Below are positions 8,584 to 16,566 of a DNA stretch of 64,000 nt, piece by piece. The position numbers and the translations under genes are program-made. The stretch spans positions 124,001-188,000 of the forward strand of contig MHBI01000092.1 in assembly GCA_001804815.1 (NCBI GenBank). Reading direction: 5' to 3'. The stretch's first letter is position 1, and each line of letters starts with the position of its first letter. The DNA comes from Lentisphaerae bacterium GWF2_50_93. GTDB taxonomy: Bacteria > Verrucomicrobiota > Lentisphaeria > Victivallales > GWF2-50-93. The notes under the pieces were generated by a model. The model made no database searches. It was not told the origin of the DNA and saw only the letters and a list, made by a program, of their open reading frames with translations.

Positions 8584-9752
8584 TTCCATTAATGAAAAAC
8601 ACCTTTCTCCACGAAGAGGAAACTAAAAAAGAGCTTTCAGAATTCATATTAAGGACAAATAGGTTGAGCATGGGTATAATGTGCACTGGATTTGAAAGTG
8701 CATTTGCAAAGTTCCAGAAAGCAGGGCATGCCATCCTCTTTAATAGCGGGGCGAGCGCAAATCTCGCCATCCTTCAGTCACTGAAAAACCTTGGCAGATT
8801 AAAAGACGGGGATAAAATTGGTTTTTCCGCTCTCACTTGGTCGACAAACGTAATGCCAATAATGCAGTTAGGTTTCAATCCAATACCGATTGACTGCGCA
8901 GTTCATACACTAAATGTTATGGCGGAGACACTTATTGCAAGATTGAAGGAAACTAGAATTCAAGCCTTGTTTATTACAAATGCACTAGGGTTTGCGGGGG
9001 ATCTTGACAAAATAAAGGCACTATGTGAAGATGAAGGCATAATGCTAATTGAAGATAATTGCGAGGCTCTTGGCACACAGATCAAAACAGGTAAAACAGG
9101 TACTTTTGGAATTGCTTCCAGTTTTTCATTTTTTGTTGCACATCACATGTCCACAATAGAAGGAGGAATGATCTGTACAAATGATGATGAGCTGGCGGAA
9201 ATGGCAAGGATGGTTAGGGCAAACGGTTGGGACAGGAACCTCTCTCCTGAGCAACAGATGAGATGGAGAAAAAGCAATAAAGTATTGAACGAATATTATT
9301 CTAAATACGTATTTTATGATCTGGCATATAATTTACGGCCCACTGAAATTACGGGTTTTCTTGGACTGACCCAAATTAAATATTTAAAGGATAATATCAG
9401 GAAAAGACAAAAGAATTATTTGAAACTCGAATCTGTTGTTTCTAAAAATCCAGACCTCGTATCCATTGACACATCACATCTCAAGCTTATTTCTAATTTT
9501 GCTTTTCCCGTTATTTGCAGAACAAAAGAAATAAAGGAGAAATATCTGATTCGGTTCTTTGAATCAGAAATTGAAATACGGCCGGTAATTGCCGGAAATA
9601 TCCAGAGACAGCCCTTTTATAAGAAATACGTCAATAAGGAATATAAACTCCCAGGAACTGACTTTATACATTTCTGTGGTTTTTATTGTGGAAACTATCC
9701 AGAACTTACCGAGGATGAACTTGGTATAATAGCCAGGTGCCTTGCAAAATAA
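8580..9752 (+). CDS. ColD/RfbH-like PLP-dependent sugar 3-dehydratase (DegT/DnrJ/EryC1 fold)
   Basis: This 390-residue protein has the DegT fold: NSGASANLAIL for phosphate binding, EDNCEALG with the cofactor-ring aspartate, and SFSFFVAHHMSTIEGG. In aminotransferases of this fold a lysine sits where H188 is found here and binds PLP. The 3-dehydratases ColD and RfbH/E1 are known to have histidine at that site and use PMP without an internal aldimine. I therefore call it a 4-keto-6-deoxy sugar 3-dehydratase, which removes the C3 hydroxyl to give a 3,6-dideoxy sugar. With the dehydratase at 15568 the substrate could be GDP-4-keto-6-deoxymannose. The ATG overlaps the upstream TGA. Repeats start directly after its stop. 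Confidence 0.8.
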   Translation: MIPLMKNTFLHEEETKKELSEFILRTNRLSMGIMCTGFESAFAKFQKAGHAILFNSGASANLAILQSLKNLGRLKDGDKIGFSALTWSTNVMPIMQLGFNPIPIDCAVHTLNVMAETLIARLKETRIQALFITNALGFAGDLDKIKALCEDEGIMLIEDNCEALGTQIKTGKTGTFGIASSFSFFVAHHMSTIEGGMICTNDDELAEMARMVRANGWDRNLSPEQQMRWRKSNKVLNEYYSKYVFYDLAYNLRPTEITGFLGLTQIKYLKDNIRKRQKNYLKLESVVSKNPDLVSIDTSHLKLISNFAFPVICRTKEIKEKYLIRFFESEIEIRPVIAGNIQRQPFYKKYVNKEYKLPGTDFIHFCGFYCGNYPELTEDELGIIARCLAK

Positions 9753-9765
9753 TCGGAGGTCAGGA

Positions 9766-9806
9766 TGAATGAACATCCAACATTCAACGTCGAACATTCA
9801 ACGTCG
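9766..9806. repeat. Short minisatellite of AACATTCAACGTCG units
   Basis: Two to three units of AACATTCAACGTCG follow one another just after the 3-dehydratase gene. The same type of unit occurs inside the glycosyltransferase insertion at 10552-10600. Translated open frames over it (NVEHSTS-type) are repeat artefacts. Confidence 0.7.
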
Positions 9807-9815
9807 AAATTACCA

Positions 9816-9846
9816 AGTATGGCGGTTTCGGCGAAACTGGCATACT
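9816..9846. repeat. Paired-hairpin repeat with GTTTCG/CGAAAC core
   Basis: The outer arms AGTATG and CATACT enclose GTTTCG and CGAAAC arms. Relatives lie at 29662-29727 and 35067-35124. It is in the 565-base gene-free stretch 9753-10317, which holds only repeats. Confidence 0.65.
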
Positions 9847-9987
9847 GGCTTCGCCGTGGCAAGCAGATACGCAAAGCGACAAATTTAAATCAGGACTTGG
9901 CCCAGATTCGACAAGCTCACTGCTGGTTAGAACGCGCAGAGGCAAAAAAGGCACTGAGTTTATTTTTTGGGAAATATATCCCATTTT

Positions 9988-10188
9988 CAGAGTCATCCCA
10001 CAGGATGACGGATGGATGGATTATTGGATGAATGGATTATTGGGTTTGAGTTCAAGATAACAAAGAAGTCATGGAGATACAAGAGAATTATGAGAAAGGC
10101 GTTACGGATAATTTATCCAGGATGTTATTGGTCATATGTCATTGATACCCAACCATTTATCAATCCAATCATCCATGGGACGGCAGTG
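9988..10188 (+). repeat. 200 bp element with imperfect terminal inverted repeats, copy 1
   Basis: The left end starts CAGAGTCATCCCACAGGATG and continues with GGATGG and ATTGGAT-type repeats. The right end has CAATCCAATCATCCATGG, whose complement matches the left end over about 30 bases with mismatches. The 100-base middle is shared almost base for base with 12957-13184. It looks like a small non-autonomous transposable element (MITE-like); no transposase is present. The short open frames across it are not genes. Confidence 0.75.
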
Positions 10189-10278
10189 TCCCATTTTTAT
10201 TGATATTAGTTATGTATTGTGAATTTCTCCTGCTTGGAGAGGCCAAATGGTCTGAAAATATTGTCTGTATATGAATTG

Positions 10279-10308
10279 TTAGTGTCCTGTCAGTGTAGAT
10301 TAGTGGTT
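10279..10308 (+). repeat. Right-end remnant of the CACTAAT element
   Basis: This 30-base stretch matches the right side of the elements at 17829-21049: an inverted box, spacer, then GTGTAGATTAGTGGTT. The left side and hairpin core are absent. It lies 9 bases before the chosen start codon of the next glycosyltransferase, so a fuller element probably once sat there. Confidence 0.7.
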
Positions 10309-10317
10309 AAAACTCAT

Positions 10318-11397
10318 ATGAATGAATCTCCGATATCTCTATTCGTCTACAACCGTCCATGGCACACCAGGCAGACTGTCGAGGCTCTTTTAAAGAATGA
10401 ATTGGCGGGGGAGAGTGATCTTATAGTTTTTTCGGATGGAGTTAAGCCTGACGACCGACGACTGACGACCGACGACAGGGGCCAGAGGTCAGTAATCGGA
10501 GGTCGGAGGCCAGAGGTCAGTAATCATAGGTCGGAGGATGGAGATCAGGGGATAAATGAACATCGAACATGCAACATCGAACATTCAACATCGAATCAAG
10601 CTTATATAACAAGCGAAACAGACGACAGACGACAGACGACAGACGACAGAGTTAGAGAAGTCAGGGAATACATACGGACGATCAGGGGATTTAAATCCGT
10701 CAGAATCGTAGAACGGGATACGAACCTCGGACTGGCAAAGTCAATAATCTCGGGAGTCGCTGAAGTAATCAATGAGTATGGCAGGATAATTGTTCTTGAG
10801 GACGACATGGTGACTTCCCCGTATTTCCTCCGCTACATGAATGAAGCCCTGGAGCTATATGAAAAAGAGGATAAGGTCATAAGTATCCATGGATATGTGT
10901 ATCCGATACAGGATTTGCCGGAGACATTCTTCATCAAAGGAGCTGACTGCTGGGGCTGGGCGACCTGGAAAAGGGGATGGGATCTGTTCGAGCAAGATGG
11001 GAAAAAGCTTTTAAAGAAGCTTGAAGATGGAAATCTTACAAGTGAATTTGACAATGACGGAGCTTATCCATATACTAAAATGCTGAGGGATCAGATAAGA
11101 GGGAAAAATAATTCCTGGGCGATAAGATGGTATGCCTCGGCATTTTTGAATGACAAGCTTACTCTTTATCCCGGGAGTTCTCTGGTAAAGAACATAGGGC
11201 TGGACGATTCTGGAACTCATAATGATTCAACGGATTATTTTAATGTTGAGCTAATCGGCAGAATTCCGGAACTTAAAAATATTCCGATGGAGCGGAACTT
11301 AGAAGCATCCAGGAAATTCAGAGATTTTCTGGTAAATATTCCGAAACCGTCATTTTTCAGCAGAATAAGAAGAAAGGCAAAACGCCTTTTGAATTAA
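10318..11397 (+). CDS. Glycosyltransferase (GT-A, family 2-like) with an in-frame repeat insertion
   Basis: The chosen ATG at 10318 starts MNESPISLFVYNRPWHTRQT, a normal beginning for this family; the open frame upstream is remnant repeat. The enzyme continues with LIVFSDGVKP and, after a gap, VREVREYIRTIRGFKS, NLGLAKSIISG, VLEDDMVTSPYFL (acidic metal-binding motif) and GADCWGWATWKRGW. Between SDGVKP and VREV lie about 67 residues made only of repeat-derived sequence (10450-10650). The insertion keeps the frame, so the full protein of 359 residues can be made. Whether it still folds is unknown. It falls at a surface loop between the donor-site strand and the next helix, judged from the family pattern. 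Confidence 0.78.
   Translation: MNESPISLFVYNRPWHTRQTVEALLKNELAGESDLIVFSDGVKPDDRRLTTDDRGQRSVIGGRRPEVSNHRSEDGDQGINEHRTCNIEHSTSNQAYITSETDDRRQTTDDRVREVREYIRTIRGFKSVRIVERDTNLGLAKSIISGVAEVINEYGRIIVLEDDMVTSPYFLRYMNEALELYEKEDKVISIHGYVYPIQDLPETFFIKGADCWGWATWKRGWDLFEQDGKKLLKKLEDGNLTSEFDNDGAYPYTKMLRDQIRGKNNSWAIRWYASAFLNDKLTLYPGSSLVKNIGLDDSGTHNDSTDYFNVELIGRIPELKNIPMERNLEASRKFRDFLVNIPKPSFFSRIRRKAKRLLN
10450..10650 (+). repeat. 201 bp in-frame insertion of minisatellite DNA inside a glycosyltransferase
   Basis: The stretch begins with GACGACC-type units, continues with GGTCGGAGGCCAGAGGTCAG-like units, then AACATCGAACATTCAACATCG units (as at 9766), and ends with four or more 7-base GACGACA units. It encodes DDRR, NEHRT and DDRRQTTDDR-type peptides. 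Its length is divisible by three and has no stop in the gene's frame. Related GACAGACGAC sequence occurs after dnaE near 41590. Confidence 0.85.
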
Positions 11398-11415
11398 AAA
11401 GAGTGATATGTAAAC

Positions 11416-11811
11416 ATGATTGAAAACGTAACCCATAATGACAAGATACTCTGCATTATAATCCATTCCGACCATTCAGAGGAAGGGGTGAAGTTCGCCA
11501 GCCCGGATGATTTTAACTTGCAGATGGCTTTCATGAAACATAAGAAAGGCGGAAAGATCGCAGCTCACAGGCATAACTCCTTCAAAAGGGAAATATTTGG
11601 AACGCAGGAGGCTCTTTTTATCAGGAAGGGTAAGGTCCGTGTGGATTTTTACGATGAAGATAAGAAAATAATTCTAAACAGGATAATCAATACCGGAGAT
11701 GTGATATTGCTTGCCTCCGGAAGCCACGGTTTTGAACTGCTGGAGGATACGGAAATTATTGAAATCAAACAGGGCCCTTATTGCGAAGGAAAAGACAAGG
11801 AGAAGTTCTAA
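11416..11811 (+). CDS. Cupin-fold protein of a sugar cluster (WxcM-like)
   Basis: This 131-residue protein shows the single-domain cupin pattern: AAHRHNSFKREIFGTQEALFIRKGKVRVDFYDED, then NTGDVILLASGSHGFELLEDTEIIEIKQGPY. The histidines of HRHN and the later SHGF would line the metal or sugar-binding pocket. Similar small cupins are regularly next to sugar aminotransferases, where some are nucleotide-sugar isomerases; others have no known activity. It stops 6 bases before the aminotransferase gene, so the two are probably one unit. Isomerase versus accessory role cannot be decided from sequence. Confidence 0.72.
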   Translation: MIENVTHNDKILCIIIHSDHSEEGVKFASPDDFNLQMAFMKHKKGGKIAAHRHNSFKREIFGTQEALFIRKGKVRVDFYDEDKKIILNRIINTGDVILLASGSHGFELLEDTEIIEIKQGPYCEGKDKEKF

Positions 11812-11817
11812 AACTTT

Positions 11818-12936
11818 ATGAATGACTTCATACCAGTAAATCAGCCATTGCTGGACGGCAATGAAAAAAAATATCTCCAAGAGTGCATTGACAGTGGATG
11901 GATCTCTTCGGAAGGTCCATTCGTAAAGAAGTTCGAAGAATCTTTTGCCTCTAGGGCTGGAAGACGTCATGGGATTGCTGTCACTAACGGGACTGCAGCC
12001 CTTGAAGCGGCTGTCAGAGCCCTGGACATCGGCAACGGGGATGAAGTGATTATGCCTTCTTTCACAATAATTTCATGTGCCGCCGCAATAGTCAGGAATG
12101 GGGCTGTTCCTGTCGTTGTAGACTGCCTTCCTGACACATGGAACATGGATGTCTCCAAGATCGAATCGAAAATAACGCGGAAGACTAAGGCGATAATGGC
12201 CGTGCATATATATGGTCTTCCGGTCGACATGGATCCGCTGCTGGAAATCGCAAGGAAGCATGGTTTGAAGGTGATTGAAGATGCCGCCGAGGCGATCGGC
12301 CTGACATACAAGGGAAGACAGTGCGGTTCGATGGGAGATGTCAGCGTTTTCAGTTTTTACCCTAACAAGCATGTGACGACTGGAGAGGGGGGGATGATCC
12401 TTACAGATTCCACCGAGATAGCGGAAAAGTCCCGGAGCCTGCGTGATCTATGCTTTATTCCAGGCCAGCGTTTTGTGCATAAGGAGCTTGGATGGAATCT
12501 CCGGATGACGAACATGCAGGCGGCCCTTGGAGTTGCGCAGCTTGAAAGGTTGGACGTGCACATCGGGAAAAAACGCGAGATAGGAAGGAAGTATGATGGC
12601 CTTCTCAGGAATGTGTCCGGCATACAGATCCCACTGTCTTCCACCGACTATGCTGAAAACATCTATTGGGTGTTTGGAGTTGTCCTTGCTGATAATATCC
12701 CATTTGATGCCAAGAAGGCAATGGATATGCTTGCAGAAGCTGGAATTGGAACAAGGCCTTATTTCTGGCCCATGCATGAACAGCCTGTCCTAAGGGAAAA
12801 GGGGCTTTTTAAAAACGAGAAGCATCCTGTATCTGAAAATATTGCCCGCAGAGGGTTTTATGTTCCTAGCGGTCTCGCGATTAGTGACGGACAAATACAG
12901 AAAGTAGCCGATTCCCTGGTCAAAATACTGTCCTGA
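11818..12936 (+). CDS. DegT/DnrJ/EryC1/StrS sugar aminotransferase (perosamine synthase-like)
   Basis: This 372-residue protein opens IPVNQPLLDGNEKKYL and has TNGTAALEAA, IEDAAEAIG and VFSFYPNKHVTTGEGG, with K184 as the expected PLP-binding lysine. Family members transfer an amino group from glutamate to a keto sugar nucleotide. With a GDP-mannose 4,6-dehydratase-like gene downstream, C4 amination of GDP-4-keto-6-deoxymannose (perosamine synthesis) is the most economical role, but other keto sugars are possible. It differs from the paralogue at 8580-9752, which has histidine in place of the lysine. A 228-base repeat element lies directly downstream. Confidence 0.85.
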   Translation: MNDFIPVNQPLLDGNEKKYLQECIDSGWISSEGPFVKKFEESFASRAGRRHGIAVTNGTAALEAAVRALDIGNGDEVIMPSFTIISCAAAIVRNGAVPVVVDCLPDTWNMDVSKIESKITRKTKAIMAVHIYGLPVDMDPLLEIARKHGLKVIEDAAEAIGLTYKGRQCGSMGDVSVFSFYPNKHVTTGEGGMILTDSTEIAEKSRSLRDLCFIPGQRFVHKELGWNLRMTNMQAALGVAQLERLDVHIGKKREIGRKYDGLLRNVSGIQIPLSSTDYAENIYWVFGVVLADNIPFDAKKAMDMLAEAGIGTRPYFWPMHEQPVLREKGLFKNEKHPVSENIARRGFYVPSGLAISDGQIQKVADSLVKILS

Positions 12937-12956
12937 GGAAACCTATTAAAAAAATC

Positions 12957-13184
12957 CAGAGTCATCACACAGGATGACGGATGGATGGATTTATTCGCCT
13001 ATGGCGAATTGTTGGATGAATGGATGATTGGGTTTAAGTTCAAGATAACACAGAAGTCATGGAGATACATGAGAATTATTAGAAAGGCCTTTCGGATAAT
13101 TTATCTAGGATGTTTTTGGTCTTATGTCTTTGATACCCAACCATCCATCAATCCAATTATCCAATCATCCATGGGACGGTAGTG
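12957..13184 (+). repeat. 200 bp element with imperfect terminal inverted repeats, copy 2
   Basis: It matches copy 1 (9988-10188) from the CAGAGTCATC left end to the GGGACGG right end. Differences are an extra segment ATTCGCCTATGGCGAATT in the left arm, itself a small hairpin, and a repeated ATCCAATC unit near the right end. Its last bases provide the GTG used as start codon of the methyltransferase at 13182, so insertion may have altered that gene's start. Confidence 0.75.
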
Positions 13185-13945
13185 AAAAAAACCATTAAAT
13201 TATTACTGAAGCCTGTAAAAGGGATTTTATCATGGATTGCCGGTCTTTCCTGTGGCGTATCAAGGTTTTCATGTTATCTGACACATAAGGCGCTGTTCCA
13301 TATAACTTGGGGAATACCTCCTTCTCCCGACAACTTCGATCACTTCATTGATATATACTACCTGTGGATGCTCAAGAAGAACCCGATGTTTTTGAAAGGG
13401 GGGTATTCAATAGGCTTGCAATAAGGGTGGATTCAGAGATTCTGGAATTATCATGTGGAGATGGATTTGCAACCAAATATTTTTACAGCCAGAAGGCAAA
13501 AAGGGTCATAGCGGTAGATTATGACAGGAGAGTCATCGATAGGGCTAGGAAAGTCAATAGCTCGGATAATATCGAGTATTTATGCATGGACGTAAAAGTG
13601 AACTTGCCAGCCGGGGAATTTGATAATGTGATCTGGGACATAGTAAGTCCGTTCAGCAAATACTTCACAGAAGAACAGATAAGTTCGATATTTGCCAGGA
13701 TTAAGAGTAAAACCAAGGAAACAGGATGTTTCAGCGGGCACACTCACACAGACGAAAGAAAATCAGAGGATACAAGGATGTTTCTACTGAAGAGCAAGAG
13801 CGATCTGTACAGGCTTTTAACTCCTCATTTCAATAATGTGTGTGTTTTTGAGACCGTGTATGAGGAAAGACATAATTTGTATTTCTGGGCTTCAGACGGG
13901 GAAATCCCCTTTTTACATAAACAACGATTGGAAACAGCTAAATGA
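13182..13945 (+). pseudogene. Class I SAM-dependent methyltransferase, frameshifted
   Basis: Two overlapping frames make one protein. Positions 13182-13424 encode the N-terminal helix region (PDNFDHFIDIYYLWMLKKNPMFL). Positions 13364-13945 encode ERGVFNRLA, ILELSCGDGFATKYFY (SAM-binding glycine loop), VIAVDYD and the rest to HNLYFWASDGEIPFL. The frames meet between about 13391 and 13403, around TTTTTGAAAGGGGGG, where one missing base explains the change. It may be a true pseudogene, a sequencing or assembly error in a homopolymer, or slippage. The target would be a sugar or lipid. The second frame ends within the ATG of the next gene, so the 3' half is still linked to the operon. Confidence 0.75.
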
Positions 13946-15153
13946 CAAAATCCTATACCACTGTGACTAAATGCCGGGTATGCAGATCTGACAAGCTCAA
14001 CAGCATACTTTCACTTGGAGACCTATGTGTGTCAACTTTCGTAGACAATCCCAATGATGAGGTTGTGAAAGCCCCTCTCGAACTTGTCATCTGCGGGAAA
14101 TGCTCCCTCCTGCAATTAAGGGATACTGCACCACAGGAGCTGATGTATTCACGGCATTACTGGTATAGGTCGGGTCTGAATACAGTAATTATGAATGATC
14201 TCAGGGAAATCACGGAGGTTGCTTCCTCAATGGCGGAACTCAAACCCGGAGATATCGTCCTTGACATCGGAGCAAATGATGGAACCATGCTGGGTTTTTA
14301 TCCGGAGAATCTGGTCAGGGTCGGTTGTGAGCCAGCTGATAATCTCGCAATCGAACTTAAAAAAGTAACTACGCACGTAATGCATGATTTCTGGAATTAT
14401 GAGAACTGGAGGAAACATTTCGGCGACAAGAAGGCGAAAGTGATAACCGCCATCGGGATGTTCTATGACATGGAGGATCCTAACCAGTTCATCAGTGATT
14501 CTGTAAAGGCTCTGGACAAGGATGGGATATTCATCGCCCAACTGATGTGTCTCAGGCCAATGCTGGAGAAGAATGACCTTGGCAATATCTGTCACGAACA
14601 TTTGGAATATTATTCATACGAGTCGCTGAAATATCTTTTTGAGACAAACGGACTTGAGATCTTCAAGGTGGAAGAGAACAGCATAAATGGTGGAAGCTAC
14701 AGGATTTTCGCAAGGCATTACAAGGATGGAAGCGTGGTGTTTACAGAAAAATTCACCATCAAGGATTATAAGGATTTTGAAAAGAGGATAATTACAAACA
14801 GGGACAAATGTGTAAAATTCATCAGGAAAATTGTTTCAGAAGGTAAGAAAGTGTATGTCTACGGAGCGTCTACAAAGGGAAATACAATCCTGCAGTACTA
14901 TGGACTGGACAATGTATTGATTGAAGGGGCCGCAGAAAAGAGTTCGGAAAAATGGGGCAAGTACACAGTGGGAACCGGAATTCCAATAATTTCCGAGGAG
15001 GAGGCGAGAGAAAAGGCTGATTACTTCCTAGTGCTGCCATGGGCCTTCTTCAATACATTCTTCATGAAAGAGGTTAAATGGCTTGAAAAGGGCGGGAAGT
15101 TCATTGTTCCTCTTCCGGAATTTAGAGTTGTAGGCAGGAATGATAATCCCTGA
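13942..15153 (+). CDS. Nucleotide-sugar C-methyltransferase (TylC3/NovU type)
   Basis: This 403-residue protein has three parts. An N-terminal zinc-binding module has CRVC at about 11-14 and CGKC at about 52-55. A SAM-binding domain has VLDIGANDGTMLGFYP near 113. A C-terminal Rossmann-like domain starts near VYVYGASTKGNTILQYY. GNICHEHLEYYSYESL carries the conserved His-Glu-His and tyrosine of sugar 3-C-methyltransferases. The enzyme should methylate C3 of a 4-keto-6-deoxy sugar nucleotide, making a branched sugar. It overlaps both neighbours (4 and 14 bases), and the next gene also acts on GDP-sugars. Confidence 0.85.
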   Translation: MTKSYTTVTKCRVCRSDKLNSILSLGDLCVSTFVDNPNDEVVKAPLELVICGKCSLLQLRDTAPQELMYSRHYWYRSGLNTVIMNDLREITEVASSMAELKPGDIVLDIGANDGTMLGFYPENLVRVGCEPADNLAIELKKVTTHVMHDFWNYENWRKHFGDKKAKVITAIGMFYDMEDPNQFISDSVKALDKDGIFIAQLMCLRPMLEKNDLGNICHEHLEYYSYESLKYLFETNGLEIFKVEENSINGGSYRIFARHYKDGSVVFTEKFTIKDYKDFEKRIITNRDKCVKFIRKIVSEGKKVYVYGASTKGNTILQYYGLDNVLIEGAAEKSSEKWGKYTVGTGIPIISEEEAREKADYFLVLPWAFFNTFFMKEVKWLEKGGKFIVPLPEFRVVGRNDNP

Positions 15154-15592
15154 ATCTAAATACCGACAGATAATCGCTTGTCTTCCAATCCTATGCGTTG
15201 ACATAGTCATTGAAGTCAATGGCCTCTATCTTCTTGTGAAAAGGAACAATGCGCCGAAAAAAGGGAGGTGGTGGGTTCCTGGAGGAAGGATTCACAAGGG
15301 GGAATCAGCGGTGTCTGCAGTAAAAAGGAAAGCCATGGAGGAGACTGGACTAAGTATTCATCATGTTAAACCGCTGGGTTATTATGAAGGAGTATTTAGA
15401 AATTCCAGTTTTGATAAAACTCATGGAGGTTATCATGCAATCAGCATTGTCTTTGCCTGCAAGGCCTCTCTAAAGGGAATTTCCCTGGATGATCAGAGTT
15501 CCGGCTGGAAGCTTGACAGTTTGCCTGGAGATTTTAAAATAAGATATTTCATTGAAGGAAAACAGATATGTCAAAGATCAAAAAAGCGCTGA
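15140..15592 (+). CDS. Nudix hydrolase, GDP-mannose mannosyl hydrolase-like
   Basis: This 150-residue protein begins MIIPESKYRQIIACLPILCVDIVI, the characteristic lead-in of the GDP-mannose hydrolase (Gmm/WcaH) group. The Nudix box is GGRIHKGESAVSAVKRKAM followed by EETGL: the core EE pair is kept, while the glutamate of the usual RE pair is lysine. Gmm-type enzymes also have altered boxes and split GDP-mannose into GDP and mannose, which controls the donor pool. It overlaps the upstream C-methyltransferase by 14 bases and the downstream dehydratase by 25, so translation is probably coupled. Confidence 0.8.
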   Translation: MIIPESKYRQIIACLPILCVDIVIEVNGLYLLVKRNNAPKKGRWWVPGGRIHKGESAVSAVKRKAMEETGLSIHHVKPLGYYEGVFRNSSFDKTHGGYHAISIVFACKASLKGISLDDQSSGWKLDSLPGDFKIRYFIEGKQICQRSKKR

Positions 15593-16566
15593 TTCTAGGT
15601 GTAACCGGGCAGGATGGATCCTATCTTGCGGAAATACTTCTTGAAAAAGGATATGAAGTACATGGCATGGTGCGCCGGTCCGCGACAGGCAACACCAGGA
15701 ACATAGAACATCTCATAAATGACGAAAATATTTCTGAGAAGAGTTTTTTCCTTGAGAGGGGGGATCTTGCGGATGTGACGTCGCTTTACAGGATAATATC
15801 GACGGTAAGGCCTGATGAGATTTATAATGAAGCCGATCAGGACCATGTGAGCTGGAGCTTCGCAATACCGGCATATTCCTATGACATAACAGGATCCGCA
15901 GTCGGAAGAATCCTCGAAATAATACGTCAGATAAATCCATCAATAAGATATTTCCAGCCCTGCACATCGAACATGTTCGGTGATCCGGGGGAGATTCCCC
16001 AGAATGAGGAGACCAGGTTCAACCCGAAGAGTCCTTATGCTGTTGCAAAGGCTTTCGCTTTCATGCAGGTGAAATATTACAGGGAGGCCTATGGAATGTT
16101 CGCTGTCAACGGAATACTCTACAACCATGAATCCCCTCGTCGGACAGAGGAATATGTAACTAGGAAAATAACCAGGGCCGCCGCGATGATTTCCGCAGGA
16201 CTCCAGAAAAAAATAAGCCTGGGCGATATGACCGCCGAAATTGACTGGGGATATGCCAGGGAATACATGGAGACTGCCCAGAAGATACTTCAGCAGGACA
16301 GACCGGAAGATTTCATAATAGCCACCGGTGAAACTCATACGGTCAGGGAATGGCTGGACGAATCATTTCGCATAGTAAACCTCAATCCTGAAGATTACCT
16401 CGAGATCAACCCTAAATTCCTGAGACCAACGAAGACAGGCCTTCTCGTTGGCGACATCTCCAAGGCCAGGAAATCCTTTAATTATGAGCCAAAGGTCAAA
16501 TTCAAGGAACTTGTCAGGATCATGGTGGAATCGGATGTAAAGGATATTTCCTCAGGGAAAAAATAG
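15568..16566 (+). CDS. gmd: GDP-mannose 4,6-dehydratase-like SDR enzyme, variant active site
   Basis: This 332-residue extended SDR starts with LILGVTGQDGSYLAEILL (NADP-binding glycine motif) and has MVRRSATGNTRNIEHL, highly typical of GDP-mannose 4,6-dehydratase. SPYAVAKAF gives Y157 and K161, the catalytic pair. In the well-studied enzyme the third site reads T-S-E; here it is T133-S134-N135, so the catalytic glutamate is asparagine. The usual AAQSHV segment is EADQDHV. It therefore belongs to a divergent subgroup that may still act on GDP-mannose or may do a different step such as epimerisation or reduction. It is flanked by the Nudix gene (25 base overlap) and a glycosyltransferase (1 base overlap). 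Confidence 0.75.
   Translation: MSKIKKALILGVTGQDGSYLAEILLEKGYEVHGMVRRSATGNTRNIEHLINDENISEKSFFLERGDLADVTSLYRIISTVRPDEIYNEADQDHVSWSFAIPAYSYDITGSAVGRILEIIRQINPSIRYFQPCTSNMFGDPGEIPQNEETRFNPKSPYAVAKAFAFMQVKYYREAYGMFAVNGILYNHESPRRTEEYVTRKITRAAAMISAGLQKKISLGDMTAEIDWGYAREYMETAQKILQQDRPEDFIIATGETHTVREWLDESFRIVNLNPEDYLEINPKFLRPTKTGLLVGDISKARKSFNYEPKVKFKELVRIMVESDVKDISSGKK

Noticed and set aside
9765..10203. Two small open frames after the 3-dehydratase gene
   Set aside because: They translate repeat DNA (minisatellite and the 200 bp element) that recurs elsewhere.
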